DNA of 56,691 nucleotides from Solidesulfovibrio magneticus (GTDB lineage: Bacteria > Desulfobacterota > Desulfovibrionia > Desulfovibrionales > Desulfovibrionaceae). The stretch covers positions 1 through 56,691 of the forward strand of contig DLGG01000143.1 in assembly GCA_002482565.1 (NCBI GenBank). Direction: 5' to 3'. Shown here in pieces: positions 41,798 through 50,161 of the stretch (the stretch's first letter is position 1; each line of letters starts with the position of its first letter). The notes beneath the pieces are model-generated. The model did no database searches and was not told the origin of the DNA. It saw only the letters and a program-made list of their open reading frames with translations. The translations under genes and the position numbers were made by a program.

Positions 41798-42154
41798 ATG
41801 AAAGCCAAAAACATTTCCAAGCTGGCCCGCCGCCGGGTCCGTCCCGCCCGGGCCGGCCTCGGCAAGGGCGCCTGGTCCGGGACCCACCTGGACGACAATC
41901 TCGCCGCCCGTATCGAAAACTGCCTGCACACCATCCTGGAGCTCGAACCCGATCTGGAGCGCCTCCAGTTCGGGCACTATCTGCTGCGCGACTTCAAGGT
42001 GCTCAAGATGTTTCTCTCCCAGGTCGAGGACATTGAAGTGGAGGAACAGGACGTGTTGCGCATCGAGGCGGCCACGGAGAATTTCCTTCGCGAACTGAAG
42101 GAGCCCCTGGCCCAGTCCGATACCAAACGTCCGAAGAAATACGTCGTGCAATGA
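41798..42154 (+). CDS. Small unknown protein upstream of ftsB-like gene
   Basis: A 118-residue protein I do not recognise. Its N terminus is very basic (KAKNISKLARRRVRPARAG), and the rest is helical with a leucine/acidic pattern (ARIENCLHTILELEPDLERLQ, VEDIEVEEQDVLRIEAAT). No signal peptide or membrane helix. The ATG at 41798 has AAGG upstream. Its stop is 1 base from the ftsB-like start, so it is translated with it. Confidence 0.65.
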   Translation: MKAKNISKLARRRVRPARAGLGKGAWSGTHLDDNLAARIENCLHTILELEPDLERLQFGHYLLRDFKVLKMFLSQVEDIEVEEQDVLRIEAATENFLRELKEPLAQSDTKRPKKYVVQ

Positions 42155-42155
42155 C

Positions 42156-42494
42156 ATGATCTGGCGAAGGTTCCTGCTGACGGCGCTGATCTTCTTCAAT
42201 GTGTTCCTGCTCTATAACCTGATATGGAGCGACAACGGCATTTTTGCCTACCTCGAACTCAAATCCCGGCATGAGCAGCTCAAGCAGCGCCTGGAAGCCG
42301 TCAACGACAAGTCCCTGGACCTCAGCCAGGAAATCCGCTGGCTCAAGACCGATCAGGCCTTCACCGAAAAAATGGCCCGGTCCCAGATGAACTACCTCAA
42401 GGATAACGAGATCCTTTACCAGTTTCCCAAGGACCCGCCCGCCGCCAAGGAGCCGGAACGGGACAAGGAAGGAAAGCGGGCTGATGCTCAGTAA
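42156..42494 (+). CDS. ftsB: FtsB/DivIC-type septum formation initiator
   Basis: A 112-residue bitopic membrane protein: one helix near residues 5-25 (FLLTALIFFNVFLLYNLIW) and then a coiled coil (HEQLKQRLEAVNDKSLDLSQEIRWLK). This is the FtsB/DivIC pattern that bridges FtsL and FtsQ in the divisome. Sequence conservation is low in this family, so the call rests mainly on architecture. It overlaps the following TPR gene by 11 bases. Confidence 0.75.
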   Translation: MIWRRFLLTALIFFNVFLLYNLIWSDNGIFAYLELKSRHEQLKQRLEAVNDKSLDLSQEIRWLKTDQAFTEKMARSQMNYLKDNEILYQFPKDPPAAKEPERDKEGKRADAQ

Positions 42495-43635
42495 GATCGA
42501 AATCTACCGGGAAGTCCTGGAAATCGAGCCCAACTCCAAGGTCTTCTTCCCCCTGGCCCGCAGCCTGGCTGAGGAAGGCCGCCACGATGAGGCCGCCGCC
42601 GTGCTTTCGCGCGGCATCGGTTTCCATCCCGACCACCTCGAAGCCAAGTTCCTGCTCATCGAACTCCTCACCCGCCAGGGCAAGGAAGAGCAGGCCGATC
42701 AGGTCTTTGCAGACGTCGGCGCGCTGTTGGCGCGCTATCCCTCGGTCTGGCTTCTGTGGTCCAAGACCGCCGCCGCCCGGGCCAAGGACCCCTCCCTGGC
42801 CATGTTGTTTCTGGCCCACTATTTCCAGAACCAGACCCTTACCTGGGCCGAGGTCATGGAGCGCGGCCTCAAAAGCCTGAGCCAGGCAGCCGGCTCCGTT
42901 GAGCCGTCCGAAGGGGCGGCCGGGCCGGGAACCGCCGATGCTTCTGGCGGATCGGAGCAGTCCGGGCCGGACGGCGGCGAAGAAGACGTCGCTGCCGCGC
43001 CGTCGGCGAGCATTGCCCCGGACGTCGCTGCCGTGTCTCAGGATGCCGTGCCCCCCGCCCTGGGCGATAGGCCAGGGGCGTCGGAATCGTCCTTGCTTGA
43101 GCCAACAAGGGAAACCGAGGCGGTTCGTGAGCCGTCGCACGTCCCTTCCGGTCCGGTCATCCAGGCTGCCGCCTTGTCCGAAGCCGAGACCCTGCCCCTG
43201 GAAACGGCCCATGCCCCCTCGGCCGCTCCGGCCACGCCTGCCGAAGCCGGCGGCCCGGAATTACGTGGAGCCCGCGAGGTCATGGAACTGGCCGGCCTGT
43301 TGGACGCTCCGGAAACCGTTGAACCTCGCCCCCGCTCCAAGCCCGCCAAGGGCAAGGAACAGGGCGTGCGCACCCGGACCATGGCCGCCGTCCTGGCCGA
43401 GCAGGGCGATCTGGCCGGCGCGCGAGCCATTTATCAGGAACTTCTGGCCGCCGCCGCAAGCGAGGCTGAACGTGAAGAGCTGCGCGCCCTCATGGACGCC
43501 CTGGTCTCGCCGGGCCGGGCCGCCTCCCCGGACGCGGCCCCAACGCCCGCCGCCGATGGACCCAAGTCGGCCAACCGGCTGGCTGATTTTCTCGAAGCCC
43601 TGGCCAACCGCCTGGAAACCCGGGCCGGATCGTAA
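42484..43635 (+). CDS. TPR protein in ftsB cluster
   Basis: A 383-residue protein. Residues 1-130 form TPR-like helical pairs (VFFPLARSLAEEGRHDEAAAVLSRGI, HLEAKFLLIELLTRQGKEEQA). A long acidic, Pro/Ala/Glu-rich linker covers about residues 135-265. A C-terminal helical section (VRTRTMAAVLAEQGDLAGARAIYQEL) looks like one more TPR pair. There is no signal peptide, so it is probably cytoplasmic. It overlaps the ftsB-like gene, suggesting a shared role in division, by inference. Confidence 0.7.
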   Translation: MLSKIEIYREVLEIEPNSKVFFPLARSLAEEGRHDEAAAVLSRGIGFHPDHLEAKFLLIELLTRQGKEEQADQVFADVGALLARYPSVWLLWSKTAAARAKDPSLAMLFLAHYFQNQTLTWAEVMERGLKSLSQAAGSVEPSEGAAGPGTADASGGSEQSGPDGGEEDVAAAPSASIAPDVAAVSQDAVPPALGDRPGASESSLLEPTRETEAVREPSHVPSGPVIQAAALSEAETLPLETAHAPSAAPATPAEAGGPELRGAREVMELAGLLDAPETVEPRPRSKPAKGKEQGVRTRTMAAVLAEQGDLAGARAIYQELLAAAASEAEREELRALMDALVSPGRAASPDAAPTPAADGPKSANRLADFLEALANRLETRAGS

Positions 43636-43692
43636 CCGCCGCCTGCGGCCAACCGCCTCCACCGCATACGCCAACAGCACGAGGATACGGCT

Positions 43693-44565
43693 TTGAAACG
43701 CACTTTTCTCGCGGCCATCGCCGCCATTGTCTGTCTTTGCACCCTTGCCGCCTGCGGCACCATGAAAACCCAGTGGCGCGAAACCCGCAAGCTGTACCGG
43801 GAATACATCAACACCGACCCCTCCATCGACTTCAGCGACCAGGGCATCTCCGACAAGGGCCTGCAACGTCTGGCCGCCCTCATGATGCCCGTGGACGAGC
43901 GGCTGCTGGCCATGCTGCGCACCCTGGGCAGCCAGGACTCGGCTCCGGACCCCGAATGGGCCCAGCAGCTGCTGTCCGCCAATCCCTGGCTTTCCGGCAT
44001 CGCCGTGGTCGATGCTTCGGGATCCATCGTCGGCCAAGTGCCTTCGACGCCCATGCGTCCCCTGGACTACGCGCCGCTGCTCGATATGGCCGACCGCTAC
44101 AAGGTCCGCAAGATGGGCGCGCGCGTGGTGTCCGACGAGATGGGCACGGTGGTCATGATCGCCATGCCGTTTTTCAAGGAAAACGAATGGGCTGGTCTGG
44201 TCGTGGTCAATTTCGACCCGCGTAACCTCGTGCGTTTTTCGCCCGACCCCAATGCGCTGGTGGTGGTGTCCACCGAAGGGCTGCTCTGGGCCGGCGGAGC
44301 AGGGCAGGGCGAGTCCCTGGCCGCCCTCAAATGGAGCGACATCCTCAAGGGCGAGGTGCAAGGCGACATCCGGACCGGCGGCGGCGAATACGTCTGGCAG
44401 GCCCGCTACCTGGGCCAGCTCGAGCTGGTGTATCTCACCGACGCCCGGGAAGTGCGCGCCGCCAAGCCGGAACCCAAGAAGGAAGCCGCGCCCGCGCCAG
44501 AACCCGACAAGGCGTTGCCTTCCACCGAACCGTTGCCGCAGCCCACGGATCTGACCGCTCCCTAG
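43693..44565 (+). CDS. Lipoprotein with Cache-like sensor domain
   Basis: A 290-residue predicted lipoprotein with lipobox LAAC (C21). The start is a TTG at 43693 with GAGGAT upstream. After a helical region (REYINTDPSIDFSD and following) lies an alternating-strand domain (LSGIAVVDASGSIVGQVPS, MGTVVMIAMPFFKENEWAGLVVVNFD) that resembles the extracytoplasmic Cache/PDC sensor fold. The tail is proline-rich. Unlike sensor kinases it has no membrane span or cytoplasmic output. A strong terminator follows, ending the pgsA-ftsB cluster. Confidence 0.65.
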   Translation: MKRTFLAAIAAIVCLCTLAACGTMKTQWRETRKLYREYINTDPSIDFSDQGISDKGLQRLAALMMPVDERLLAMLRTLGSQDSAPDPEWAQQLLSANPWLSGIAVVDASGSIVGQVPSTPMRPLDYAPLLDMADRYKVRKMGARVVSDEMGTVVMIAMPFFKENEWAGLVVVNFDPRNLVRFSPDPNALVVVSTEGLLWAGGAGQGESLAALKWSDILKGEVQGDIRTGGGEYVWQARYLGQLELVYLTDAREVRAAKPEPKKEAAPAPEPDKALPSTEPLPQPTDLTAP

Positions 44566-44588
44566 ACGGCCTTCTCGATGCATCCTTG

Positions 44589-44618
44589 GCCGGCGGCTGC
44601 GGCCGCCGGCTTTTTTTT
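44589..44618 (+). terminator. Rho-independent terminator of the pgsA-ftsB cluster
   Basis: GCCGGCGGC (44589-44597) pairs with GCCGCCGGC (44602-44610), followed by eight T. Confidence 0.9.
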
Positions 44619-44734
44619 CTTCCCAACCCCGGAAAATCTTGTGGGTATTTCGGTCTGGGGGTAGGTTGGGACGAGGCCGCAAAACCCGCGAGCCGCGCCG
44701 GGGCCTTTGCCGCCCAGGCTTGAGGAGAACAGCC

Positions 44735-45748
44735 ATGCCGCAGATCACCGTCACCGAACACCTGCTGTTGCATCAAAAAGAATCCCCCATGGCCTCGGGC
44801 CGCTTCACCCGGCTGCTCAACGACCTGATCCTGGCCGCCAAGATCATCTCCCGGGAAGTCAGCAAAGCCGGCCTCGTCGATGTGCTGGGCTTCACCGGCG
44901 AGGTCAACGTCCAGGGCGAACAGGTTCAAAAGCTTGACGAATACGCCAACAAGGTGCTGATCCACCGGATGGAGCGCGCCGGCGTGCTGTGCGCCATCGC
45001 CTCCGAGGAAAACGCCGACCTCGTGCGCATTCCCGATCAGTTCCCCAAGGGCGATTATTTCCTCATTTTCGATCCCCTGGACGGCTCCTCAAACATCGAC
45101 GCCAACGTCAACGTCGGCACCATCTTCTCCATCTACCGGGTGGCCGAAGGCTGCAGCGGCGACAAGCTGTGCGATCTGCTCATGCAGGGCGCCAAGCAGG
45201 TGGCCGCCGGCTACTTCCTCTACGGCACCTCCACCATGCTCGTGTACACCACCGGCCGGGGCGTCCACGGCTTCACCCTGGACCCCAGCGTGGGCGAGTT
45301 CCTGCTGTCCCATCCCGACATCCGCACTCCTGAGACGGGCAAGGTCTATTCCGTCAACGAGGCCTACTGGTCCTACTGGGACGAGCCCACCCGCGAGATC
45401 GTCAGCGCGTTTAAGGGCACGGACAACCCGCGCGGCCAGCCCTACGGCGGCCGCTACATCGGGTCGCTGGTGGCCGACTTCCACCGTAATCTCCTCTACG
45501 GCGGCATTTTTCTCTATCCCGCCGACACGCGCGACCCCAAAAAGCCCAAGGGCAAGCTGCGCCTGTTGTGCGAGGCCAATCCGTTGGCCTTCGTCATTGA
45601 GCAGGCCGGCGGCGCGGCCACCGACGGCGAGCGCGACATCCTGTCCATCGAGCCCGAGGAGCTGCATCAGCGGGTGCCGCTTTTTATCGGCAGCAAAAAC
45701 GACGTGGCCAAGGTCATGGAAATCTACGGCCGGGCCAGGAAAGCCTAA
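44735..45748 (+). CDS. fbp: Fructose-1,6-bisphosphatase class I
   Basis: A 337-residue gluconeogenic enzyme removing the 1-phosphate of fructose-1,6-bisphosphate. Metal-site motifs are ASEENAD and FDPLDGSSNIDANV, with NEAYWSYWDEP, GGRYIGSLVADFHRNLLYGG and PKGKLRLLCEANPLAF matching class I FBPase. GAGGAGAA lies upstream of the ATG at 44735; a longer frame back to 44639 crosses the terminator region and is rejected. The stop is 5 bases before tsaD. Confidence 0.95.
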   Translation: MPQITVTEHLLLHQKESPMASGRFTRLLNDLILAAKIISREVSKAGLVDVLGFTGEVNVQGEQVQKLDEYANKVLIHRMERAGVLCAIASEENADLVRIPDQFPKGDYFLIFDPLDGSSNIDANVNVGTIFSIYRVAEGCSGDKLCDLLMQGAKQVAAGYFLYGTSTMLVYTTGRGVHGFTLDPSVGEFLLSHPDIRTPETGKVYSVNEAYWSYWDEPTREIVSAFKGTDNPRGQPYGGRYIGSLVADFHRNLLYGGIFLYPADTRDPKKPKGKLRLLCEANPLAFVIEQAGGAATDGERDILSIEPEELHQRVPLFIGSKNDVAKVMEIYGRARKA

Positions 45749-45753
45749 GTTAC

Positions 45754-46869
45754 ATGCTTTGTCTTGGCATCGAGACGTCCTGCGACGAGACGGCCGTGGC
45801 GCTTTTCGAGAACGGCCGTCCCGTCCTGGAAAAACTCGCCTCCCAGGCCGATCTCCATGCCGTCTTCGGCGGCGTGGTGCCCGAACTGGCCTCGCGGGAG
45901 CATTTGCGCCGCCTGGGGCCGCTGTTGCAGGCCCTTTTCGCCCAGTCAGGACGAAGCCTTGCCGACGTGGACGCCATTGCCGTGGCCCGTGGGCCGGGGC
46001 TGCTCGGCAGCCTGCTGGTGGGGTTGGCCGCGGCCAAGGGCCTGAGCCTGGCCACGGGCAAACCCCTTATTGGGGTGGACCATCTCCACGCCCATCTCCT
46101 GGCCGCGACCATCGGCCGGGAGGTGGCCTTCCCGGCTCTGGGACTCCTGGTTTCAGGCGGCCATACCCAGATCGTGCGACTGGACTCGGCCCTGTCCCTG
46201 GAGGTGCTCGGCCGCACCCTGGACGACGCCGCCGGCGAGGCCTTTGACAAGGCCGCCAAGTCGTTCAATCTGCCGTACCCCGGCGGCGTCTACATCGACG
46301 TGCTGGGCCGGGGGATCGCGCCGGACAAAACGCTTTTTCCGCGTCCGTTTTTGGACAACGACCATCTCGATTTCAGCTTCAGCGGCCTCAAGACCGCTGT
46401 GGCTTCCTACGCCGCCGCCCATCCCGAGCTGCGGGCCACAAGCTTGGCCGAGGCGGGCGGGGCCATCAATCCCGAGGCCTGGCCCATGGCCTTGCGCCGG
46501 GCCTGCTCCTCGCTCAATTTCGCTATTGCCGACACCTTGCGCATCAAGTTCGAGCGGGCCTTGGATCGGCAGCCTGCGCCGCCGGCCAGCCTCATCGCCG
46601 CCGGAGGGGTGGCCGCCAACGGCCCCATCCGGGCCATGTTGGCCGATCTGGCCGCCCGGCGCGGCCTGCCGCTCTATTTGCCCGAACCGGCCCTTTGCGC
46701 CGACAACGCCGTCATGATCGCGGCCGCCGGCAGCCGCTTGGCCGAGGCGGGCTATGCCCACGACCTGACGCTTACCGCCGTGCCCCGGGGCCGCAAGGTG
46801 CCCTGGGACTATTCCGGCGGGCCGGCCGTCCGGGCGGCATCGGTTGACAGCGCCTCGCCGGCGCAATAG
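45754..46869 (+). CDS. tsaD: tRNA N6-threonylcarbamoyladenosine synthase subunit TsaD
   Basis: A 371-residue ASKHA-fold protein that transfers threonylcarbamoyl to A37 of ANN-decoding tRNAs. The start GIETSCDETAVAL is the family signature, with metal-binding HLHAH (H110 and H114), LLVSGGHTQ and the GEAFDKAAK and NFSFSG-like DFSFSGLKTAV regions. The C-terminal tail past KVPWDYSGG is longer than usual. It follows fbp by 5 bases and precedes trxA by about 116. Confidence 0.95.
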   Translation: MLCLGIETSCDETAVALFENGRPVLEKLASQADLHAVFGGVVPELASREHLRRLGPLLQALFAQSGRSLADVDAIAVARGPGLLGSLLVGLAAAKGLSLATGKPLIGVDHLHAHLLAATIGREVAFPALGLLVSGGHTQIVRLDSALSLEVLGRTLDDAAGEAFDKAAKSFNLPYPGGVYIDVLGRGIAPDKTLFPRPFLDNDHLDFSFSGLKTAVASYAAAHPELRATSLAEAGGAINPEAWPMALRRACSSLNFAIADTLRIKFERALDRQPAPPASLIAAGGVAANGPIRAMLADLAARRGLPLYLPEPALCADNAVMIAAAGSRLAEAGYAHDLTLTAVPRGRKVPWDYSGGPAVRAASVDSASPAQ

Positions 46870-46941
46870 GTTCGCACGATTACGGCCCTTGAGTATGACG
46901 GCAAACGGCGCGACCCGCCGTCCCGATAACGCCAGAAAAAC

Positions 46942-46961
46942 CCGACCGCCCCGGCGGTCGG
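46942..46961. other. Hairpin before trxA
   Basis: CCGACCGCC (46942-46950) pairs with GGCGGTCGG (46953-46961). There is no T-run on the plus side, so its role, terminator or leader structure, is not clear. Confidence 0.4.
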
Positions 46962-46985
46962 CCAGACCATGAAAGGAGAGCATCC

Positions 46986-47306
46986 ATGGCCATCCAACTG
47001 AGCGACGCCAACTTCGAAGCCGAAGCCCTGCAGTGCGACCTGCCCGTTCTGGTGGATTTCTGGGCGCCCTGGTGCGGGCCGTGCCGCGCCATGGGTCCGG
47101 TCATCGACGAACTGGCCAACGAGTACACCGGCCAGGTCAAGGTGGCCAAGATGAACGTCGATGAGAACCCGAGCACCCCGAGCAAGTACGGCATCCGCGC
47201 CATCCCCACCCTGATCCTGTTCAAGGGCGGCGAAGTGGTGGAGCAGATCACCGGCGCCGTGTCCAAAAGCTCGATCAAGGAAATGCTCTCCCAGAAGGCG
47301 CTCTAA
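46986..47306 (+). CDS. trxA: Thioredoxin
   Basis: A 106-residue disulfide reductase with active site WCGPC (W29-C33) in DFWAPWCGPCRAMGPV and the cis-Pro at AIPTLILFKGG. It keeps cytoplasmic proteins reduced, with electrons from trxB. AAAGGAGAG lies upstream of the ATG. trxB starts 3 bases after the stop, so they form an operon. Confidence 0.96.
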   Translation: MAIQLSDANFEAEALQCDLPVLVDFWAPWCGPCRAMGPVIDELANEYTGQVKVAKMNVDENPSTPSKYGIRAIPTLILFKGGEVVEQITGAVSKSSIKEMLSQKAL

Positions 47307-47309
47307 TCC

Positions 47310-48239
47310 ATGAAACGATTCGACGCCGTCGTGATCGGGGGCGGCCCGGCCGGCATCACGGCCGCCCTGTATCTGGCCCGGTCCGACGTGTCCGTAGCCA
47401 TGATCGAAAAGCTCTCGCCGGGCGGGCAGATGCTCATGACGCATCTGATCGAGAACTATCCGGGTTTCCCGGACGGCATCGAGGGCTGGAAGCTGGCCGA
47501 CGCCATGGCCGCCCATCTCGGGCACTATGCCGTCGAGCGCATCAATGACGAGGTCACGGCCATCGAGTCCGAGGACGGGCTGCATCGCATCCACGTGGGC
47601 GGCGAGGTGGTCGAGGCCAAGGCCGTGGTGCTGTGCACCGGCGCGCGCTACAAACGCGTGGGCATCCCGGGCGAGCGCGAACTGGCCGGCCGGGGCGTGT
47701 CCTACTGCGCCCTGTGCGACGGCAATTTCTTCAAGAACCAGACCGTGGCCGTCATCGGCGGCGGCAACTCGGCCTTGGAGGAATCGCTGTATCTGGCCCG
47801 GCTCGTGAAAAAGCTCTACCTGATCCATCGCCGCGACGATTTTCGCGGCCAGAAGTGCTTCCAGGATCGTTGCTTCACCCATCCGGTCATCGAGGTGCTG
47901 CGTTCCACTGTCGTGTGCTCCATCTCCGGCGGCGACGCCGTCACCGGCATTGAGGTCCGCGACGTCAAATCCGGCGATTGCCGCACCCTCCCCGTGGACG
48001 GCGTGTTCGTGTTCGTCGGCTTCGAACCCCAAGGGGATTTCTATCCGCCGGGGCTCACCCGCGACGACCAGGGATTCATCCTGGCCGACGACGAGATGCG
48101 CACCAGCATCGAAGGCATCTACGCCGCCGGCGACATACGGTCCAAGTCCTGCCGCCAGGTGGCCACCGCCGTGGGCGACGGGGCCGTGGCCGCCCACGCC
48201 GCTTACGCCTATATCAGTACGCGGTTCCCGCAAGACTGA
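47310..48239 (+). CDS. trxB: Thioredoxin reductase
   Basis: A 309-residue flavoprotein that reduces thioredoxin. The FAD loop is IGGGPAGITAALYLA, the redox pair is CALC (C133 and C136), the NADPH loop is VIGGGNSALEES, with HRRDDFRGQ as the 2'-phosphate-binding region, and the second FAD motif is YAAGDIRSKSCRQ. Spacing to trxA is 3 bases. A terminator with a T-run follows at 48246-48301, ending the pair. Confidence 0.95.
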   Translation: MKRFDAVVIGGGPAGITAALYLARSDVSVAMIEKLSPGGQMLMTHLIENYPGFPDGIEGWKLADAMAAHLGHYAVERINDEVTAIESEDGLHRIHVGGEVVEAKAVVLCTGARYKRVGIPGERELAGRGVSYCALCDGNFFKNQTVAVIGGGNSALEESLYLARLVKKLYLIHRRDDFRGQKCFQDRCFTHPVIEVLRSTVVCSISGGDAVTGIEVRDVKSGDCRTLPVDGVFVFVGFEPQGDFYPPGLTRDDQGFILADDEMRTSIEGIYAAGDIRSKSCRQVATAVGDGAVAAHAAYAYISTRFPQD

Positions 48240-48245
48240 TCTTCT

Positions 48246-48301
48246 CCGGACCCGTGCGACCGCGCCGCCCAGGCGGACGGCCGACGGGTCCGGCATTTTT
48301 T
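48246..48301 (+). terminator. Terminator after trxB
   Basis: CCGGACCCGT (48246-48255) pairs with ACGGGTCCGG (48284-48293). An inner hairpin of GCCGCCC and GGACGGC type fills the loop, and a T-run follows at 48296-48301. Confidence 0.8.
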
Positions 48302-48429
48302 GCGTTGTGCCCCTTGGGGCCATTTGGTAAGAGGACGCGCATCGAGACGCCGGGACCCTTACGCCTACCAAAAGGGACCCGACCGCCGCATGGCGCCCGG
48401 CCAGGACCGGGCCATACCGGGAATATACC

Positions 48430-49167
48430 ATGAATGTGATGTTGCGCCGTTTCCTGCCTCTGAGCTTTTTGCTGCTGTTTCTTGGCGGCTGCGCCGGCAT
48501 GATTGACTACTATTTCCTGCCGCCGCCCGAGGACACCGCCCAGGAACTCTACGAGGCCGGACGGCAGTCCATGGCTGACAAGGATTACTACGGGGCCATC
48601 AATTACTTCATGAAATTGAAGGACCGTTATCCGTTCAGCCCGTACACGCCCATGGGCACGGTTGCCCTGGGCGACGCCTACTTCCTCACCGAAGATTACG
48701 GCATGGCCGCTGAAACCTATAAGGAATTCGAGTCGGTCCATCCGCGAAGCGAAGAGATTCCGTACGTGCTCTACCAAGTCGGCGTCTCCAACTTCAAGCG
48801 CTCCGAATCCATCGACATGCCGCAAAGCAACCTCCAGGAGGCCATCCAGTATTTCTATCTGCTGGAACAGACCTTCCCGGACACCGAGTACGGTAAGGAA
48901 GCGGCCGACTACATCCGCCGCTGCAAGAAGCGCATGGCCGAGCATGAGCTCTTCGTGGCCGACTTCTACTGGCGCACCAGCCAGTACGGCGCGGCTTGGA
49001 AGCGCTATATGTATACGGTGGAGAACTACAAGGATCTTGAGGAAGTGCTCGAATACGCCAAGCTGCGGGCCGAGCTGTCCTACCTGGAATACCAAAAGAC
49101 CCTGACCGAAAATGAGCGCCAGGCCATTGAAGGCAGCTGGCGGCATTGGGCCAAACGCTGGTTGTAA
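48430..49167 (+). CDS. bamD: Outer-membrane assembly lipoprotein BamD
   Basis: A 245-residue lipoprotein with lipobox LGGC (C21). TPR-type repeats follow (AQELYEAGRQSMADKDYYGA, VALGDAYFLTEDYGMAAETY), then the BamD C-terminal part (AADYIRRCKKRMAEHELFVA, FYWRTSQYGAAWKRY). BamD is an essential partner of BamA in outer-membrane protein insertion. The ATG at 48430 fits family length. A 12-base perfect hairpin at 49214 follows. Confidence 0.9.
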   Translation: MNVMLRRFLPLSFLLLFLGGCAGMIDYYFLPPPEDTAQELYEAGRQSMADKDYYGAINYFMKLKDRYPFSPYTPMGTVALGDAYFLTEDYGMAAETYKEFESVHPRSEEIPYVLYQVGVSNFKRSESIDMPQSNLQEAIQYFYLLEQTFPDTEYGKEAADYIRRCKKRMAEHELFVADFYWRTSQYGAAWKRYMYTVENYKDLEEVLEYAKLRAELSYLEYQKTLTENERQAIEGSWRHWAKRWL

Positions 49168-49213
49168 CCATCGATCTCCGGAAGCTTTCCGTTTCCGGGG
49201 CCATACGGCGGCA

Positions 49214-49239
49214 AAACGGGGCGGCTGGCCGCCCCGTTT
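49214..49239 (+). terminator. Hairpin after bamD
   Basis: AAACGGGGCGGC (49214-49225) pairs perfectly with GCCGCCCCGTTT (49228-49239) across a 2-base loop. The right-hand end carries TTT followed by GCGTTT, a weak T-run. Confidence 0.65.
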
Positions 49240-49261
49240 GCGTTTGCCGCGCGGGGACTCC

Positions 49262-50161
49262 ATGAACGCGTCGACGTCCTTGCCCGTGGGCCGTTGGCCC
49301 GAAGCCCTGGAGCGCGGCCGTGTGGCTGACGCGGCCTTTGCCGCCGCCTACGCCCGCACGCCCGACCGGCAGCGCGCCTGGATCAAGACCGGCCTGGCCG
49401 CCATGTACGCGGCCATGGGCGGCCCCCTGCCGACCTCCCGGCAGCGTTGCGACGCCCTGGGCCATGACCTGCTCGTGGCCGCTGTCGATACCCCCCTGGA
49501 TTACGTGCTCGTGGCCTGCGGCCGGGATTTTCTGTCCCCGGCCCGTTTGTCCGCCGTGGTCACGGCCGCCCTGTGCGCCCGCGTGCCCGATGTGGCCGCC
49601 GTGCGGGTAGGCGCGGCCTGGCCAAAACCATTGCTCACCACCTTGGAACTGTGCGGCGTGGAAACGGCCGCCCGGATCTCCCGTCGAGACTTTGCCGGAC
49701 TCCTCATCGATCTGCCGGCCAAGGGCCGGGGAGCCGTGGTCATCCTGGGCGAGCTGGCCTTGCCGGCCGCAATGCCGCCTAGCCTTGACGTCCGCCGGGC
49801 CGCCGTGGCCGGCAAAGCCGGCTTGTTCGGCCCCGGCTTCGACGCCGAAGCCCTGTCCTTTGCCCATCCGGATTGCACATTTCATAGCCATGAAGGCTTT
49901 TGTCCCGAGCTGCCCGGCTGGCTGCCGGGGCAGGGGAGCCTTTCCGAAGCCGGACAGACCGGCTACGACGCCGTCTACGTGGCGACCAGCGACGCCCTGG
50001 CCCTGGCTGCCGACGCGCCGCTGTGCCTGGGGCCTGGGCGTGAAGGGTTCTGGCTGTGGCCGCACTTGCCGCCCGAGGCTTTTCGTCGGCGACGCTTCGC
50101 CGCTGTCGTCGATCCCGACCGCGCGACAGATGATCCGACGCCCAGCCCGGAGGACGCATGA
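49262..50161 (+). CDS. Unknown protein, coupled to the EF-G paralogue
   Basis: A 299-residue protein I do not recognise. After a helical start it has an alternating pattern of strand and helix (YVLVACGRDFLSPARLSAVV, VAAVRVGAAWPKPLLTTLEL, GLLIDLPAKGRGAVVILGE) that resembles a Rossmann-type or histidinol-dehydrogenase-like layer, but no active site can be assigned. No signal peptide. The ATG at 49262 follows GGGGA. Its last bases overlap the EF-G paralogue start in ATGA, so the two are translated together. A role with that factor is inference. Confidence 0.65.
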   Translation: MNASTSLPVGRWPEALERGRVADAAFAAAYARTPDRQRAWIKTGLAAMYAAMGGPLPTSRQRCDALGHDLLVAAVDTPLDYVLVACGRDFLSPARLSAVVTAALCARVPDVAAVRVGAAWPKPLLTTLELCGVETAARISRRDFAGLLIDLPAKGRGAVVILGELALPAAMPPSLDVRRAAVAGKAGLFGPGFDAEALSFAHPDCTFHSHEGFCPELPGWLPGQGSLSEAGQTGYDAVYVATSDALALAADAPLCLGPGREGFWLWPHLPPEAFRRRRFAAVVDPDRATDDPTPSPEDA

